Source: Silicimonas sp.
GTDB lineage: Bacteria; Pseudomonadota; Alphaproteobacteria; Rhodobacterales; Rhodobacteraceae
Assembly: GCA_022826385.1 (NCBI GenBank)
Contig: JAJDUZ010000002.1
Span: forward strand, 1 to 62,197
Reading direction: 5' to 3'
DNA: 62,197 nt
In this document: piece by piece, positions 34,431-43,276 of the stretch
How positions within the stretch are numbered: position 1 is the first letter of the stretch
How the letters are laid out: every line of letters starts with the position of its first letter
Notes under the pieces: generated by a model
Seen by the model: the letters and a program-made list of their open reading frames with translations, nothing else
Told to the model about the DNA's origin: nothing
The model's database searches: none
Position numbers and translations under genes: made by a program

Positions 34431-35708
34431 ATGACGCAGTTCACCTCCTCTGACGCGGTGCTGGAGCGGATGCAGCGCTTGCACCCCAAGGTCATCGATC
34501 TGACGCTGGATCGCATGGGCCGGTGCCTGTCGGCCGTTGGGGACCCGCATCTGAGCCAACCCCCTGTCATCCACCTGGCCGGAACCAACGGCAAAGGCTC
34601 GACTCAGGCGATGATCCGGGCCGGGCTGGAAGCCGCCGGTCAGGCGGTCCATGCCTATACCTCGCCGCATCTGGCGCGGTTCCACGAACGTATCCGGGTG
34701 GCGGGCACGTTGATTTCGGAAGAGGCGCTGACCGAGATTCTCGACGAGGTCTACGAGGCCAATGGCGGCGAGACGATCACCTATTTCGAGATCACCACGG
34801 TCGCGGCTTTCCTTGCCTTTGCCCGGACCGCCGCTGACTGGACCTTGCTTGAGGTCGGGCTGGGCGGGCGTCACGACGCAACAAATGTCATCGACGACCC
34901 GCGGCTGACGGTGATCACGCAGATCGACCTGGATCACCAGCAATTCCTTGGCGAGACCGTGGGCGAGATTGCTTTTCAGAAGGCCGGGATCATCAAGCGC
35001 GGCGTGCCGGTGGTCGTCGGCCCGCAGCATGACGCCGCGCTGGAGGTGATCGAGGCCGAAGCGGCGAAGCTGGGCGCGCCCGTGATCACGCATGGGCAGC
35101 ACTGGCATATCTGGGAAGAGCGCGGGCGGCTGGTCTATCAGGACGAGACCGGGTTGCTGGACTTGCCGAAACCGAACCTGCGGGGCCCGCACCAGTTTGC
35201 GAATGCAGGCATGGCGATTGCCGCACTTCGGCACCTGGGGTTCGACGAGGCGGCCTGCGAGGCCGCAGTGACAAAAGCATTCTGGCCGGCCCGCATGCAG
35301 CGGTTGAAGGAAGGCCCGTTGATCGACATGGCCCCCGATGCCGAGTTGTGGCTGGACGGCGGGCATAATCCGGCTGCCGGAGCCGCACTGGCCGAAACGC
35401 TGGCCGAACTGCCCCCGCGCCCGACCCATGCGATCTGCGGGATGCTCTCGACCAAGGATGTGACCGGCTATATGCGCCAGTTGGTCAGCGCCATCACCGA
35501 TCTGCACGCGGTGGCCATTCCCGGCGAGACGGCAACCCTGCCAGCCAAAGCGACGGCCGACGCTGCAACGCGGGTGGGCCTGAATGCCATGGTATCGACG
35601 TCGGTCGAGGATGCTTTGCGAGACATTATCGCGGAAGACCCGACCGCGCGGGTTCTGATCTGCGGGTCGCTTTATCTGGCTGGCGTGGTACTGCGCGAGA
35701 ACGGCTGA
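34431..35708 (+). CDS. folC: Dihydrofolate synthase/folylpolyglutamate synthase
   Basis: 425 residues, Mur-ligase-like. The P-loop GTNGKGST is near residue 47, followed by TSPHLARFHERIRV and LEVGLGGRHDATNVI. It adds glutamate to dihydropteroate and folates. It is second in the operon with accD, from ATG 34431. Confidence 0.95.
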   Translation: MTQFTSSDAVLERMQRLHPKVIDLTLDRMGRCLSAVGDPHLSQPPVIHLAGTNGKGSTQAMIRAGLEAAGQAVHAYTSPHLARFHERIRVAGTLISEEALTEILDEVYEANGGETITYFEITTVAAFLAFARTAADWTLLEVGLGGRHDATNVIDDPRLTVITQIDLDHQQFLGETVGEIAFQKAGIIKRGVPVVVGPQHDAALEVIEAEAAKLGAPVITHGQHWHIWEERGRLVYQDETGLLDLPKPNLRGPHQFANAGMAIAALRHLGFDEAACEAAVTKAFWPARMQRLKEGPLIDMAPDAELWLDGGHNPAAGAALAETLAELPPRPTHAICGMLSTKDVTGYMRQLVSAITDLHAVAIPGETATLPAKATADAATRVGLNAMVSTSVEDALRDIIAEDPTARVLICGSLYLAGVVLRENG

Positions 35709-35752
35709 AACCTGCCGGACATGCGCTGACGGCGCCGCACCTGCTTGAATTT

Positions 35753-35770
35753 TGTTACTTTATAAAATAC
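35753..35770. promoter_or_regulatory. Candidate Zur box before zur and the zinc cluster
   Basis: TGTTACTTTATAAAATAC, an imperfect inverted repeat around TTTATAAA, lies 11 nt before the zur start. Zur sites in alphaproteobacteria are AT-rich palindromes of the TGTTAT/ATAACA kind. Position suggests autoregulation and control of the downstream zinc genes. The match is only partial. Confidence 0.35.
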
Positions 35771-35780
35771 GTCAAACCTC

Positions 35781-36167
35781 ATGCGCAAACAGGCATCAAT
35801 CCGACAAGCCGATATTCTTGGGGTTCTCGAAGCGTCGAGCACGCCGATGACGGCCTATCAGATTCTTGGCGCCTTGCAGCAATCCGAACCCGATATTGCG
35901 CCGCCCACGGTTTATCGTGCGCTGACCGCGCTGACCGAACAAGGCCGCGCGCACCGGCTGGAATCGCTCAAGGCCTTTGTGCCCTGCCGCTGCGCGCACG
36001 AGCAAAGCCTGCCAGTCCTGACCATTTGCGATGATTGCGGCACGGTCGAGGAACATGACGGCGGCGACCTTGTGTCGAAGCTGACGGCGTTGATCGCCGA
36101 CAGCGCGTTTGTCCCCGACCGGCATATCGTCGAGCTTCACGGCCAATGCCGGGCCTGCAGCGCATGA
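35781..36167 (+). CDS. zur: Fur-family regulator, Zur-like
   Basis: 128 residues. The winged helix (TAYQILGALQ, TVYRALTALTEQGRAHRLES) is followed by a dimerisation domain with two Cys pairs: CDDCG and a C-terminal CRACSA. The CxxC pairs and C-H-rich segment PCRCAHEQ fit the Zur branch rather than iron-Fur. It is the first gene of the zinc cluster, 30 nt before the zrgA-like gene, and should repress it when zinc is ample. Confidence 0.85.
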   Translation: MRKQASIRQADILGVLEASSTPMTAYQILGALQQSEPDIAPPTVYRALTALTEQGRAHRLESLKAFVPCRCAHEQSLPVLTICDDCGTVEEHDGGDLVSKLTALIADSAFVPDRHIVELHGQCRACSA

Positions 36168-36197
36168 GATTTGAACCCTGATTGAAAGTGGTGCCCC

Positions 36198-36848
36198 ATG
36201 AAACAAGCTTTTCCTGTTCTTCTTGCCCTGACCGCCATGCCCGCCCTCGCCGAGGAAACCCGGTCGCTGGATGCGCATGAGCATGGCGTTGGCGCCCTGA
36301 ACATTGCCGTCGACGGCTCGAAAGTCGCGATGGAGTTCACGGCACCCGGCGCCGACATCGTCGGTTTCGAGTACAAAGCCACCAGTGCCGAGGACCGGGC
36401 CGCGATCGACGCAGCGGTTGCGACGCTGGCCAAACCGCTTGATTTGTTCGTTCTGCCGGCGGCAGCGGAATGCAGCGTGACGCAGGCCAGTGCGATGCTG
36501 GAAAGTGAAGACGACCACGATCACGAAGAGCACGGGCATGACGACCATGTCGAGGCGAATGAAGGTCACGACAATCATGACCACGAAGAACACGCCGAAG
36601 CGCATGAAGATCACGACGAACATGACCACGAAGAGCACGCATCCGACGAAGCGAGTCACACCGAATTTCATGCGGAATACATGCTGACCTGCGCCAACCC
36701 GGACGCCATCAACGAGATGACCTTCGCCTATTTCGACACGTTCGAGAACGCGCGCGAGTTGGAAGTCCAGATCGTCACCGCGTCGGGCGCCCAAGCCTTT
36801 GAAGTCGAGCGGGACGATCCGACGCTGGACCTGCGGAACCTCTTCTGA
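36198..36848 (+). CDS. ZrgA-like periplasmic zinc-binding protein (DUF2796)
   Basis: 216 residues with a signal peptide (residues 1-19, ending ALA). The DUF2796 signature LDAHEHGVGALNIAVDG follows. In the middle (about 100-155) is an Asp/His/Glu-rich stretch with repeats like DHDHEEH, a flexible metal-collecting loop. It should catch Zn2+ in the periplasm for the adjoining ABC transporter, as proposed for Vibrio ZrgA. It sits between zur and the ATPase gene. Confidence 0.88.
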   Translation: MKQAFPVLLALTAMPALAEETRSLDAHEHGVGALNIAVDGSKVAMEFTAPGADIVGFEYKATSAEDRAAIDAAVATLAKPLDLFVLPAAAECSVTQASAMLESEDDHDHEEHGHDDHVEANEGHDNHDHEEHAEAHEDHDEHDHEEHASDEASHTEFHAEYMLTCANPDAINEMTFAYFDTFENARELEVQIVTASGAQAFEVERDDPTLDLRNLF

Positions 36849-36850
36849 CC

Positions 36851-37549
36851 GTGACGGACGGCACCCCGATCCTGCACATGAAAGACGTCCGTTTCCAGTG
36901 GCCGGGGCGGGCGTCGTTCTCGTTGGAGGTGCCGTCTTTCGAAGCCGGTCGGGGCGAGAAAGTCTTGCTGCTGGGCGAGAGCGGTTCGGGGAAATCGACG
37001 CTGTTGTCCCTGATCTGCGGGACCATCGCGGCGGATGCCGGCGACGTCACGATTGACGGCACCCGCCTGTCGGACCTGAGCGGAGGCGCCCGCGACCAGT
37101 TCCGGGCCGAGACGATCGGGGTGATCTTCCAGCAGTTCAACCTGCTGCCCTTCGGCTCGGTCGTGGATAACATCCTGCTGCCCTTGCGTTTCGCTCCCGA
37201 GAGGCGTGCGCGTGTCAGCGATGCGCGGGCCGAAGCTGCGGCCCTGTCCTTGGCGCTTGGTCTGCCGGATGTGCAAACGGCCAAGGCAGCGACGCTCAGC
37301 GTGGGGCAACAACAGCGGGTGGCGGTGGCGCGGGCTCTGATCGGGCGACCACCGCTGATTATCGCGGACGAGCCGACCTCGGCGCTGGACGCAAACAGTC
37401 AGGCCGCGTTCCTTGACCTGCTCTTCGATCAGGTGCGGGCGCATGACACGACGCTTTTGATTGTCAGCCACGACGCGCGTCTGGGCGAGCGGTTCGACCG
37501 GGTGGTTCAAATGGCGGATATCGCCCGAACGACAGAGCGCGCGGCATGA
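36851..37549 (+). CDS. ABC transporter ATP-binding protein (LolD/MacB-like)
   Basis: 232 residues, GTG start two nt after the zrgA-like stop. It has Walker A GESGSGKST (about 38-46), Q-loop FQQFNLLP, signature LSVGQQQRV and Walker B IIADEPTSALD. The sequence type pairs with FtsX-like permeases, the next gene (4-nt overlap). The likely role is energising zinc handling by the cluster; substrate inferred from context. Confidence 0.9.
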   Translation: MTDGTPILHMKDVRFQWPGRASFSLEVPSFEAGRGEKVLLLGESGSGKSTLLSLICGTIAADAGDVTIDGTRLSDLSGGARDQFRAETIGVIFQQFNLLPFGSVVDNILLPLRFAPERRARVSDARAEAAALSLALGLPDVQTAKAATLSVGQQQRVAVARALIGRPPLIIADEPTSALDANSQAAFLDLLFDQVRAHDTTLLIVSHDARLGERFDRVVQMADIARTTERAA

Positions 37550-38796
37550 TGCTGCGACTGGCCTTTGGCTCGCTTCGGGCGCGGGCACTGACCGTCACGA
37601 TGACGGTCTTGGCCATCGCCCTGTCGGTCGCGCTGTTCCTTGGGGTCGAAAAGGTGCGCACCGGCGCCAAGGCCAGCTTTGCCGACACGATCTCGGGCAC
37701 CGACCTGATCGTCGGCGCGCGCTCGGGCTCGGTTCAGTTGCTGCTCTATTCGGTGTTCCGGATCGGCAATGCGACCAACAACGTGACGTGGCAAAGCTAT
37801 CAGGACATCGCGGCGCGCCCCGAGGTGGACTGGATCGTGCCGATCTCGCTGGGTGACAGCCATCGGCAGTTCCGGGTGATGGGGACCACGCCCGCGTTTT
37901 TCGACCGCTACAAGTACCGCCGGGATCGTGGGCTGGAGCTGGGCGACGGCGCGATCATGAACGACCTCTTCGATGCCGTGATCGGGTCCGATGTGGCGGC
38001 GACGCTGGGCTATGCCGTGGACGACCCGATTGTCGTCGCGCATGGCCTCGCGTCCTTTACCGAGCACAAGGATCAGCCGTTCCGTATTTCAGGCATTCTG
38101 AAGAAGACCGGCACGCCGGTCGACCGCACGGTGATCGTCAGCATGGAAGCGATCGAAGCGATCCATGTCGACTGGCAGAACGGCGCCCAGATCCCCGGCC
38201 AATCCACCCCGGTCGAAGTGATCCGCCAGATGGACCTGACCCCCAAGGCCGTCACGGCCGCGCTGGTCGGTGTCGAGAGCCCGCTGCAGACCTTTGCCCT
38301 GCAGCGCGCGATCAACACCTATCCCGAAGAGCCTTTGCTGGCGGTGTTGCCGGGCGTGGCGTTGCAGGAGCTTTGGGGAATTGTCGGGATTGCCGAAACC
38401 GCGCTGCTTGGGGTCTCGGCCATGGTCGTGGTCACGGCGCTTCTGGGTCTGATGGCAACGATTTTCTCATCGTTGAACGAACGCCGCCGCGAGATGGCGA
38501 TTTTCCGGGCGATGGGTGCGCGCCCCCGCACGATCATGGCGCTTTTGGTGCTGGAGGCCGTGTTGACCTCGGCGGCTGGCGCGATCTTGGGCGTGGCGTT
38601 TCTCTATCTGGGTCTGATGATCGCGCAACCGATGATCGACAGCGCTTATGGCCTGTGGCTGCCCATCGACGCGCCTTCGACGCGCGAGGCACTGGTGCTG
38701 CTGGGGGTGGTCGCTGCTGGCGCGATTGTGAGCATGGTGCCGGCACTGCGAGCCTATCGCCTGTCGGTGGCCGATGGTATGATGGTGCGCACATGA
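37546..38796 (+). CDS. ABC transporter permease, FtsX/MacB type
   Basis: 416 residues with membrane segments at about 12-32, 280-305, 330-350 and 380-400, and a large periplasmic domain between the first two, as in MacB/FtsX permeases. RRREMAIFRAMGA before the third segment is a typical coupling motif. It overlaps its ATPase gene and the next gene (ATGA). FtsX-type permeases usually move lipoproteins or act on the envelope, so direct ion transport is an open question. Confidence 0.9.
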   Translation: MMLRLAFGSLRARALTVTMTVLAIALSVALFLGVEKVRTGAKASFADTISGTDLIVGARSGSVQLLLYSVFRIGNATNNVTWQSYQDIAARPEVDWIVPISLGDSHRQFRVMGTTPAFFDRYKYRRDRGLELGDGAIMNDLFDAVIGSDVAATLGYAVDDPIVVAHGLASFTEHKDQPFRISGILKKTGTPVDRTVIVSMEAIEAIHVDWQNGAQIPGQSTPVEVIRQMDLTPKAVTAALVGVESPLQTFALQRAINTYPEEPLLAVLPGVALQELWGIVGIAETALLGVSAMVVVTALLGLMATIFSSLNERRREMAIFRAMGARPRTIMALLVLEAVLTSAAGAILGVAFLYLGLMIAQPMIDSAYGLWLPIDAPSTREALVLLGVVAAGAIVSMVPALRAYRLSVADGMMVRT

Positions 38797-39293
38797 CACT
38801 GACCCGTCGACATATCCTTGCCAGCGCGCTGGCTGCCGCTGCGCCGCTTCCGGCACTGGCCGCAAAGGCCCGCGAGATCGGCTGGGAAGACCTGATTCCG
38901 CCCGGTGTGCCCTATTCCGAAATCATCGGAGAAGGCGACATGGACGTCGAGAATGACACGTGGGCGCCGATCTATGATGCCAATGCCACCAAGCTGAACA
39001 AGGCGCTGGATGGCGCGTTCATCCGGCTGCCGGGCTATATGATCCCCTTGGAGGTCGGCGCGAAGGGCGTGACGGATTTCATCCTTGTGCCCTATGTCGG
39101 GGCCTGCATCCATGTGCCACCGCCACCGGCCAACCAGTTGGTCTTCGTCCGAACGCAAAAGCCGTGGCCGGGCGATCAGCTTTGGGATGCGGTCTGGGTC
39201 GAAGGGCGGATGCAGACGCAGTTGCAATCGACAGAACTGGCGCAGACAGGCTATGCGCTGGCGGCCAGCAAAATGGAACTCTACGAGTGGTGA
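38793..39293 (+). CDS. DUF3299 exported protein, copy 1
   Basis: 166 residues with a Tat-like signal (LTRRHILASALAAAA). The DUF3299 core reads GYMIPLEV near residue 85, VPYVGACIHVPPPPANQLVF and ELAQTGYAL. The ACIHVPPPPANQ block with Cys and His is a plausible metal site. Start codon overlaps the permease stop. The function is unknown; linkage to zinc ABC genes is recurrent. Confidence 0.85.
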   Translation: MTLTRRHILASALAAAAPLPALAAKAREIGWEDLIPPGVPYSEIIGEGDMDVENDTWAPIYDANATKLNKALDGAFIRLPGYMIPLEVGAKGVTDFILVPYVGACIHVPPPPANQLVFVRTQKPWPGDQLWDAVWVEGRMQTQLQSTELAQTGYALAASKMELYEW

Positions 39294-39306
39294 TCCCACG
39301 CCGCAG

Positions 39307-40131
39307 ATGAGCGACATTCCCTTGCATGAAAAGATCGGGGACGCTGCCTTTCGCAAGGCCGTCGACTTGATGGATGCCGGCGACGTTGCGGGTTTGAAGG
39401 CGCATCTGGACACCCATCCGAGCCTGCCATCGAAGCGCATCAGGATCGAAGATCATGCCTATTTCGGAACGCCGAGCCTGATCGAGTTCATCGCCGAGAA
39501 CCCGGTCCGGCGCGATCGGATGCCCGATAACGTTGTCGACGTGGTCCGTTTGCTGCTGGAATACGGCGCCGAGGCCGACGCCGTTCAGGGGACGCTGGTC
39601 CTTGTCTCTTCAGGGCGCGTGGCGCGCGAGAGCGGCCATCAGGCCAGTTTGATCGCGGTGCTTTGCGCCGCGGGGGCTGACCCGAACGGCGCCATGATCA
39701 CGGCGCTCGGCCATGGCGAATTGGGCGCGGCCACGGCGCTTGCCGAGGCCGGTGCGCAAAGAACCCTGCCGTTCGCGGCAGCCTTTGATGATGTCGAGGC
39801 GGCGCAAGACTTGATGAATGGCGCGACGCCCGACGCGCGCCATCAGGCCATTGCCTTGGCCGCTCAGCTGGGCGCGTCGAACACGCTGCGCCTCCTGTTG
39901 GCGGCTGGCGAAGACCCGAACCGTTATAACCCGCCGAACTGTCACGCACATACGACGCCGCTTCATCAGGCGGTGTTCTATGGCCATCTGGATTGCGTGC
40001 GGCTGCTGGTGGAGACGGGTGCCGAGACCAGCCTGCGTGACCGCGCCCATGACGCGACACCTTTGGACTGGGCACGGCATGCGGGCCACGACGACATCGC
40101 TGCGTATCTGGTGCGAGAGGCACCCCGGTGA
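39307..40131 (+). CDS. Ankyrin-repeat protein
   Basis: 274 residues from ATG 39307 (MSDIPLHEKIGD). Ankyrin-type repeats are visible, most clearly TTPLHQAVFYGHLDCVRLLVETGAE and ATPLDWARHAGHDDIAAYL at the C-terminus and earlier NVVDVVRLLLEYGAEAD. No signal peptide, so it is probably cytoplasmic. It lies between two DUF3299 genes, overlapping the second by 4 nt; it may be a binding or scaffold partner. Confidence 0.82.
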   Translation: MSDIPLHEKIGDAAFRKAVDLMDAGDVAGLKAHLDTHPSLPSKRIRIEDHAYFGTPSLIEFIAENPVRRDRMPDNVVDVVRLLLEYGAEADAVQGTLVLVSSGRVARESGHQASLIAVLCAAGADPNGAMITALGHGELGAATALAEAGAQRTLPFAAAFDDVEAAQDLMNGATPDARHQAIALAAQLGASNTLRLLLAAGEDPNRYNPPNCHAHTTPLHQAVFYGHLDCVRLLVETGAETSLRDRAHDATPLDWARHAGHDDIAAYLVREAPR

Positions 40132-40643
40132 GCGCGCGAAACGCCGCAATAAGCCGCCGCCATGCGCTGACCCTTGGCCTTGCAGCCGCTGCAGCGCCTT
40201 TTGCGGCCCACGCCAGCGGCGTCATCACCCTCGACTGGCCCGATCTGCTGCCGAAGGGCGAGACGTATCTGCCGCCTTTGCTGCAAGGCCTGATCGATCA
40301 CACCGGGCCCGACATGTCGTTTCGCCAGCCGCCCTCCTCGGGTGTGCGGACCGAGTGGAACGGGCAGACCGTGCGGATGCGAGGTTTCGTCGTGCCGCTG
40401 GAAATGGACGGGTTCGCGGTCAGGACCTTCCTGCTGGTGCCCTTTGTCGGCGCCTGCATTCACGTGCCGCCGCCGCCCGCGAACCAGTTGGTCTTTGTCA
40501 CCGCCGAAACGCCGTATGAAAGCGACGGGCTTTACGCACCGGTCCATGTCACCGGGCTGTTCGGCGTGACCTCGGTGTCAACGGAACTGGCACAGGTCGG
40601 ATACGCGATGACGGCCGAGACAATCGAACCGTTCGAGTTCTGA
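40128..40643 (+). CDS. DUF3299 exported protein, copy 2
   Basis: 171 residues, GTG start. Tat-like signal (ISRRHALTLGLAAAAAPFA) and the same core as copy 1: GFVVPLEMDG, VPFVGACIHVPPPPANQLVF and STELAQVGYAM. The two copies share the block almost exactly but differ in their N-terminal 70 residues, so they are diverged paralogues. It is the last gene of the zinc cluster and converges on the aminotransferase gene after 3 nt. Confidence 0.85.
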   Translation: MSARNAAISRRHALTLGLAAAAAPFAAHASGVITLDWPDLLPKGETYLPPLLQGLIDHTGPDMSFRQPPSSGVRTEWNGQTVRMRGFVVPLEMDGFAVRTFLLVPFVGACIHVPPPPANQLVFVTAETPYESDGLYAPVHVTGLFGVTSVSTELAQVGYAMTAETIEPFEF

Positions 40644-40646
40644 GCC

Positions 40647-41831
40647 TCAGACCCCGACCGCGACGATCGCTTCGGCCAACAGCGGAACCGTTTCCTTGTT
40701 GAGCCCGGCGATGTTCATCCGGCTGTCCCCGATCATGTAGATGCCGTGTTCCTCGCGAAGCTGCGTGACCTTGTCTTCGCTGATGCCAAGGCGCGAGAAC
40801 ATGCCGCGGTGATGGGCGATGAAATCGAACTGGTCCGAGTTGGTGCGCTGGCGCAGTTCCCCGGCAAGCTGTTCCCGCAGGGCCAACATGCCCAGGCGGA
40901 CATCTTCCAGTTCGCTTTGCCAATCCGCCCGCATCGCCGGATCATCAAGGATCATCTGAACCACGCGCGCGCCGTGATCGGGCGGGAACGAATAGTTCTG
41001 GCGGTTGAGGAAGTTGAGCGTGGCCTGCGTCTGCGCCTTGGCCTCGGCATTGGGCGCAAGCGCCATCAGAAGGCCGGTGCGCTCGCGGTAGACACCGAAG
41101 TTCTTCGAGCAGCTGGCCGCCACGATCATCTCGGGCATCCGCTTGGCCAGAAGGCGCGGACCGAAGGCATCTTCTTCCAGACCATCGCCAAAGCCCTGAT
41201 AGGCGATGTCGACAAAGGGAATGGCCCCGGTCTTTTCAAGCAGATCGGCCACCTGCCCCCATTGATCGGGCGTCAGGTTCGCGCCGGTCGGGTTGTGGCA
41301 GCAGCCGTGCAGCAGGATCAGGTCGCCCGCCTTCGCCTCGGCCAGATCGGCCAGCATGCCTGCGAAATCGACACTGCGCGTGGCGTTGTCGAAATAGCGG
41401 TAAGGCTTCATCGGTACGCCGAGATACTTCACGATCGACGGGTGGTTCGGCCATGTCGGCGTCGAGAGCCAGATGGTCGCGCCCTTGTCGGCATAGCGCA
41501 TCAGTTCCAGCCCCTGCCGGATCGCACCGGTACCGCCGGGCGTCGCAATCGCGGCAGTGCGGTCGGCGTCGACAGCATCGCCAAGGATCAGGCCCATCAT
41601 CGACTTGGCAAAAGCCGGATCACCCGCAAGGCCGGTATAGGCCTTGGTGCCCTGCGTCTCGACCAGTGTCCGCTCGGCTGTTTTCACCGCCCGCATGACC
41701 GGCGTCACGCCTTCAGCGTTGCGATAGACGCCGACGCCAAGGTCGATCTTCGCCTTGCGCGGGTCTTCGCGGAACATCTGCATCAGGGCCAGGATCTTGT
41801 CGGCTGGCTGCGGGGTCAGGTTGGTGAGCAT
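40647..41831 (-). CDS. Aromatic/aspartate aminotransferase (class I, Ia subgroup)
   Basis: 394 residues, the length of AspC/TyrB-type enzymes. PLP lysine lies in AASCSKNFGVYRERTG (about 245-255); HGCCHNPTGAN and the C-terminal RMNIAGLN (substrate carboxylate Arg) match. It transfers amino groups between aromatic amino acids or aspartate and 2-oxoglutarate. It is followed upstream by GNAT and sulfurtransferase genes read the same way. Confidence 0.93.
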   Translation of the reverse strand: MLTNLTPQPADKILALMQMFREDPRKAKIDLGVGVYRNAEGVTPVMRAVKTAERTLVETQGTKAYTGLAGDPAFAKSMMGLILGDAVDADRTAAIATPGGTGAIRQGLELMRYADKGATIWLSTPTWPNHPSIVKYLGVPMKPYRYFDNATRSVDFAGMLADLAEAKAGDLILLHGCCHNPTGANLTPDQWGQVADLLEKTGAIPFVDIAYQGFGDGLEEDAFGPRLLAKRMPEMIVAASCSKNFGVYRERTGLLMALAPNAEAKAQTQATLNFLNRQNYSFPPDHGARVVQMILDDPAMRADWQSELEDVRLGMLALREQLAGELRQRTNSDQFDFIAHHRGMFSRLGISEDKVTQLREEHGIYMIGDSRMNIAGLNKETVPLLAEAIVAVGV

Positions 41832-41840
41832 GAGAGCACC

Positions 41841-42401
41841 TCAGGACGGGATACGGGTCAGATCGCGGTCGCGGGTGAGGATTCGGGTCTTCTCTTCCCG
41901 CCGAACGGGGTCAAACCCGTTTTTCTGGTAAAGCGCAAGGGCGCGCGGGTGGTCGAGCGTGCAGGTGTTCACCGTGACGCGTTCTGTCCCGTCGATCTCC
42001 CACGCGGTCAGGATCGCGGTTTGCAGAAGCCATTTGCCCAGACCAGACCCGACAGCTTCGGGAACAAGCCCGAAATACGCGAGATCGACGGTGCCGCCCT
42101 CGATCGGTTCCAGCAGGAAAAAGCCGTGCGGCCAGCCCTTCTCGGTCAGGGTGTAAAGCGTTGAACGTTCGAGTTGTTCGACCACCTCGGCCTCGGGCAG
42201 CGCGTGCATGTCTTCCCACGCATAGTCGCGCCCCACGGCATCATAGAGCGACAGGAAATACCAAGCCGGCGGCTCCTCGGCTTTCAGAAGGGCTGCGGTC
42301 GAGGTGATCGGCAAACGCGGATACCCATAGGACGGGCGCGCGGCCATTTCGAGATAGGTGATGGTATAGGCGACCTCGGTCCCGGCCAGTTGGACGGTCA
42401 T
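41841..42401 (-). CDS. GNAT-family N-acetyltransferase
   Basis: 186 residues from ATG 42401, overlapping the sulfurtransferase stop by 4 nt; a start 45 nt upstream lies within that gene. Motif A is VPEAVGSGLGKWLLQTAI (about 120-137), followed by LYQKNGFDPVRREEK. Substrate unknown. It is part of the three-gene run sulfurtransferase-GNAT-aminotransferase. Confidence 0.87.
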   Translation of the reverse strand: MTVQLAGTEVAYTITYLEMAARPSYGYPRLPITSTAALLKAEEPPAWYFLSLYDAVGRDYAWEDMHALPEAEVVEQLERSTLYTLTEKGWPHGFFLLEPIEGGTVDLAYFGLVPEAVGSGLGKWLLQTAILTAWEIDGTERVTVNTCTLDHPRALALYQKNGFDPVRREEKTRILTRDRDLTRIPS

Positions 42402-43246
42402 CCGGTTTCTACCTTCAGGTCGCCATACATGCCCCATTCGGTCCAAGACCCATCATAGAGCGCGTGGCGGCGGTGACCGATCCGCTCGAGCGCAAGGCTG
42501 AGGATCGCGGCCGTCACGCCAGACCCGCACGAGGTGATGACGGGCTTGTCCAGATCGACATTCGACGCCTCGAAGGCGGCGCGCAGGTCTTCGACCGGGC
42601 GCATCGTGCCATCATCGTTCAGCAGGCGCTTGTAATGCAGGTTTTGGCTGCCGGGGATGTGGCCCGAGCGCAGACCCTCGCGCGGCTCCGGCTCTTCGCC
42701 CCGGAAGCGCGGGGCCGAGCGGGCGTCGACGATCTCCCAGTCCTTGAGCTTCGAGGCGGCGGCAACCTGCGTGACGTCCTTCACCATGTCGTTCTGTACG
42801 GTGACGGTCATGTGCCGGTCACGGATCACCGGGGGCATGTCTTCGACCGGGCGGCCCTCGGCCTGCCATTTCGGGAAGCCACCATCCAGCACGGCGACAT
42901 TGGATTGACCCATCAGCCGGAACAGCCACCAGACACGCGCCGCCGAAAAGAGCCCTGCCCCGTCATAGACCACCACCTGGTGGCCATCGCCCACGCCCAT
43001 GGCCCGCATCCGGCTCATGAACTTCTCGACCGGTGGCACCATGTGCGGCAGGGCCGAGCGCGTGTCGCTGATCTCGTCGATGTCGAAGAAGCGCGCGCCG
43101 GGGATATGCGCCTTGTCATATTCGGCGCGCCCGTCGCGGTTCATGTCCGGCAGATACCACGAGGCATCAAGGATGCGCAGGTCGGGCATCGAGAGATGCT
43201 CGGCCAGCCAATCGGTCGAGACGAGGGTCTTGGGGTCGTCGGACAT
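42398..43246 (-). CDS. sseA: Sulfurtransferase, 3-mercaptopyruvate type
   Basis: 282 residues, tandem rhodanese domains. The active loop is CGSGVTA (Cys near residue 241), the form typical of 3-mercaptopyruvate sulfurtransferases. GDGHQVVVYDGAG and VLDGGFPKWQAEG mark the first domain. It moves sulfur from 3-mercaptopyruvate to a thiol acceptor or cyanide. First gene of its operon. Confidence 0.92.
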   Translation of the reverse strand: MSDDPKTLVSTDWLAEHLSMPDLRILDASWYLPDMNRDGRAEYDKAHIPGARFFDIDEISDTRSALPHMVPPVEKFMSRMRAMGVGDGHQVVVYDGAGLFSAARVWWLFRLMGQSNVAVLDGGFPKWQAEGRPVEDMPPVIRDRHMTVTVQNDMVKDVTQVAAASKLKDWEIVDARSAPRFRGEEPEPREGLRSGHIPGSQNLHYKRLLNDDGTMRPVEDLRAAFEASNVDLDKPVITSCGSGVTAAILSLALERIGHRRHALYDGSWTEWGMYGDLKVETG

Positions 43247-43276
43247 GCGAGAAAGCTCCTGAAACGTGCTTTCGGC

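Noticed and set aside
36490-36687. Low-complexity repeat in the zrgA-like gene as a CRISPR or minisatellite
   Set aside because: The repeats are codon-level His/Asp/Glu runs in frame within a metal-binding protein; no spacers or constant repeat unit.
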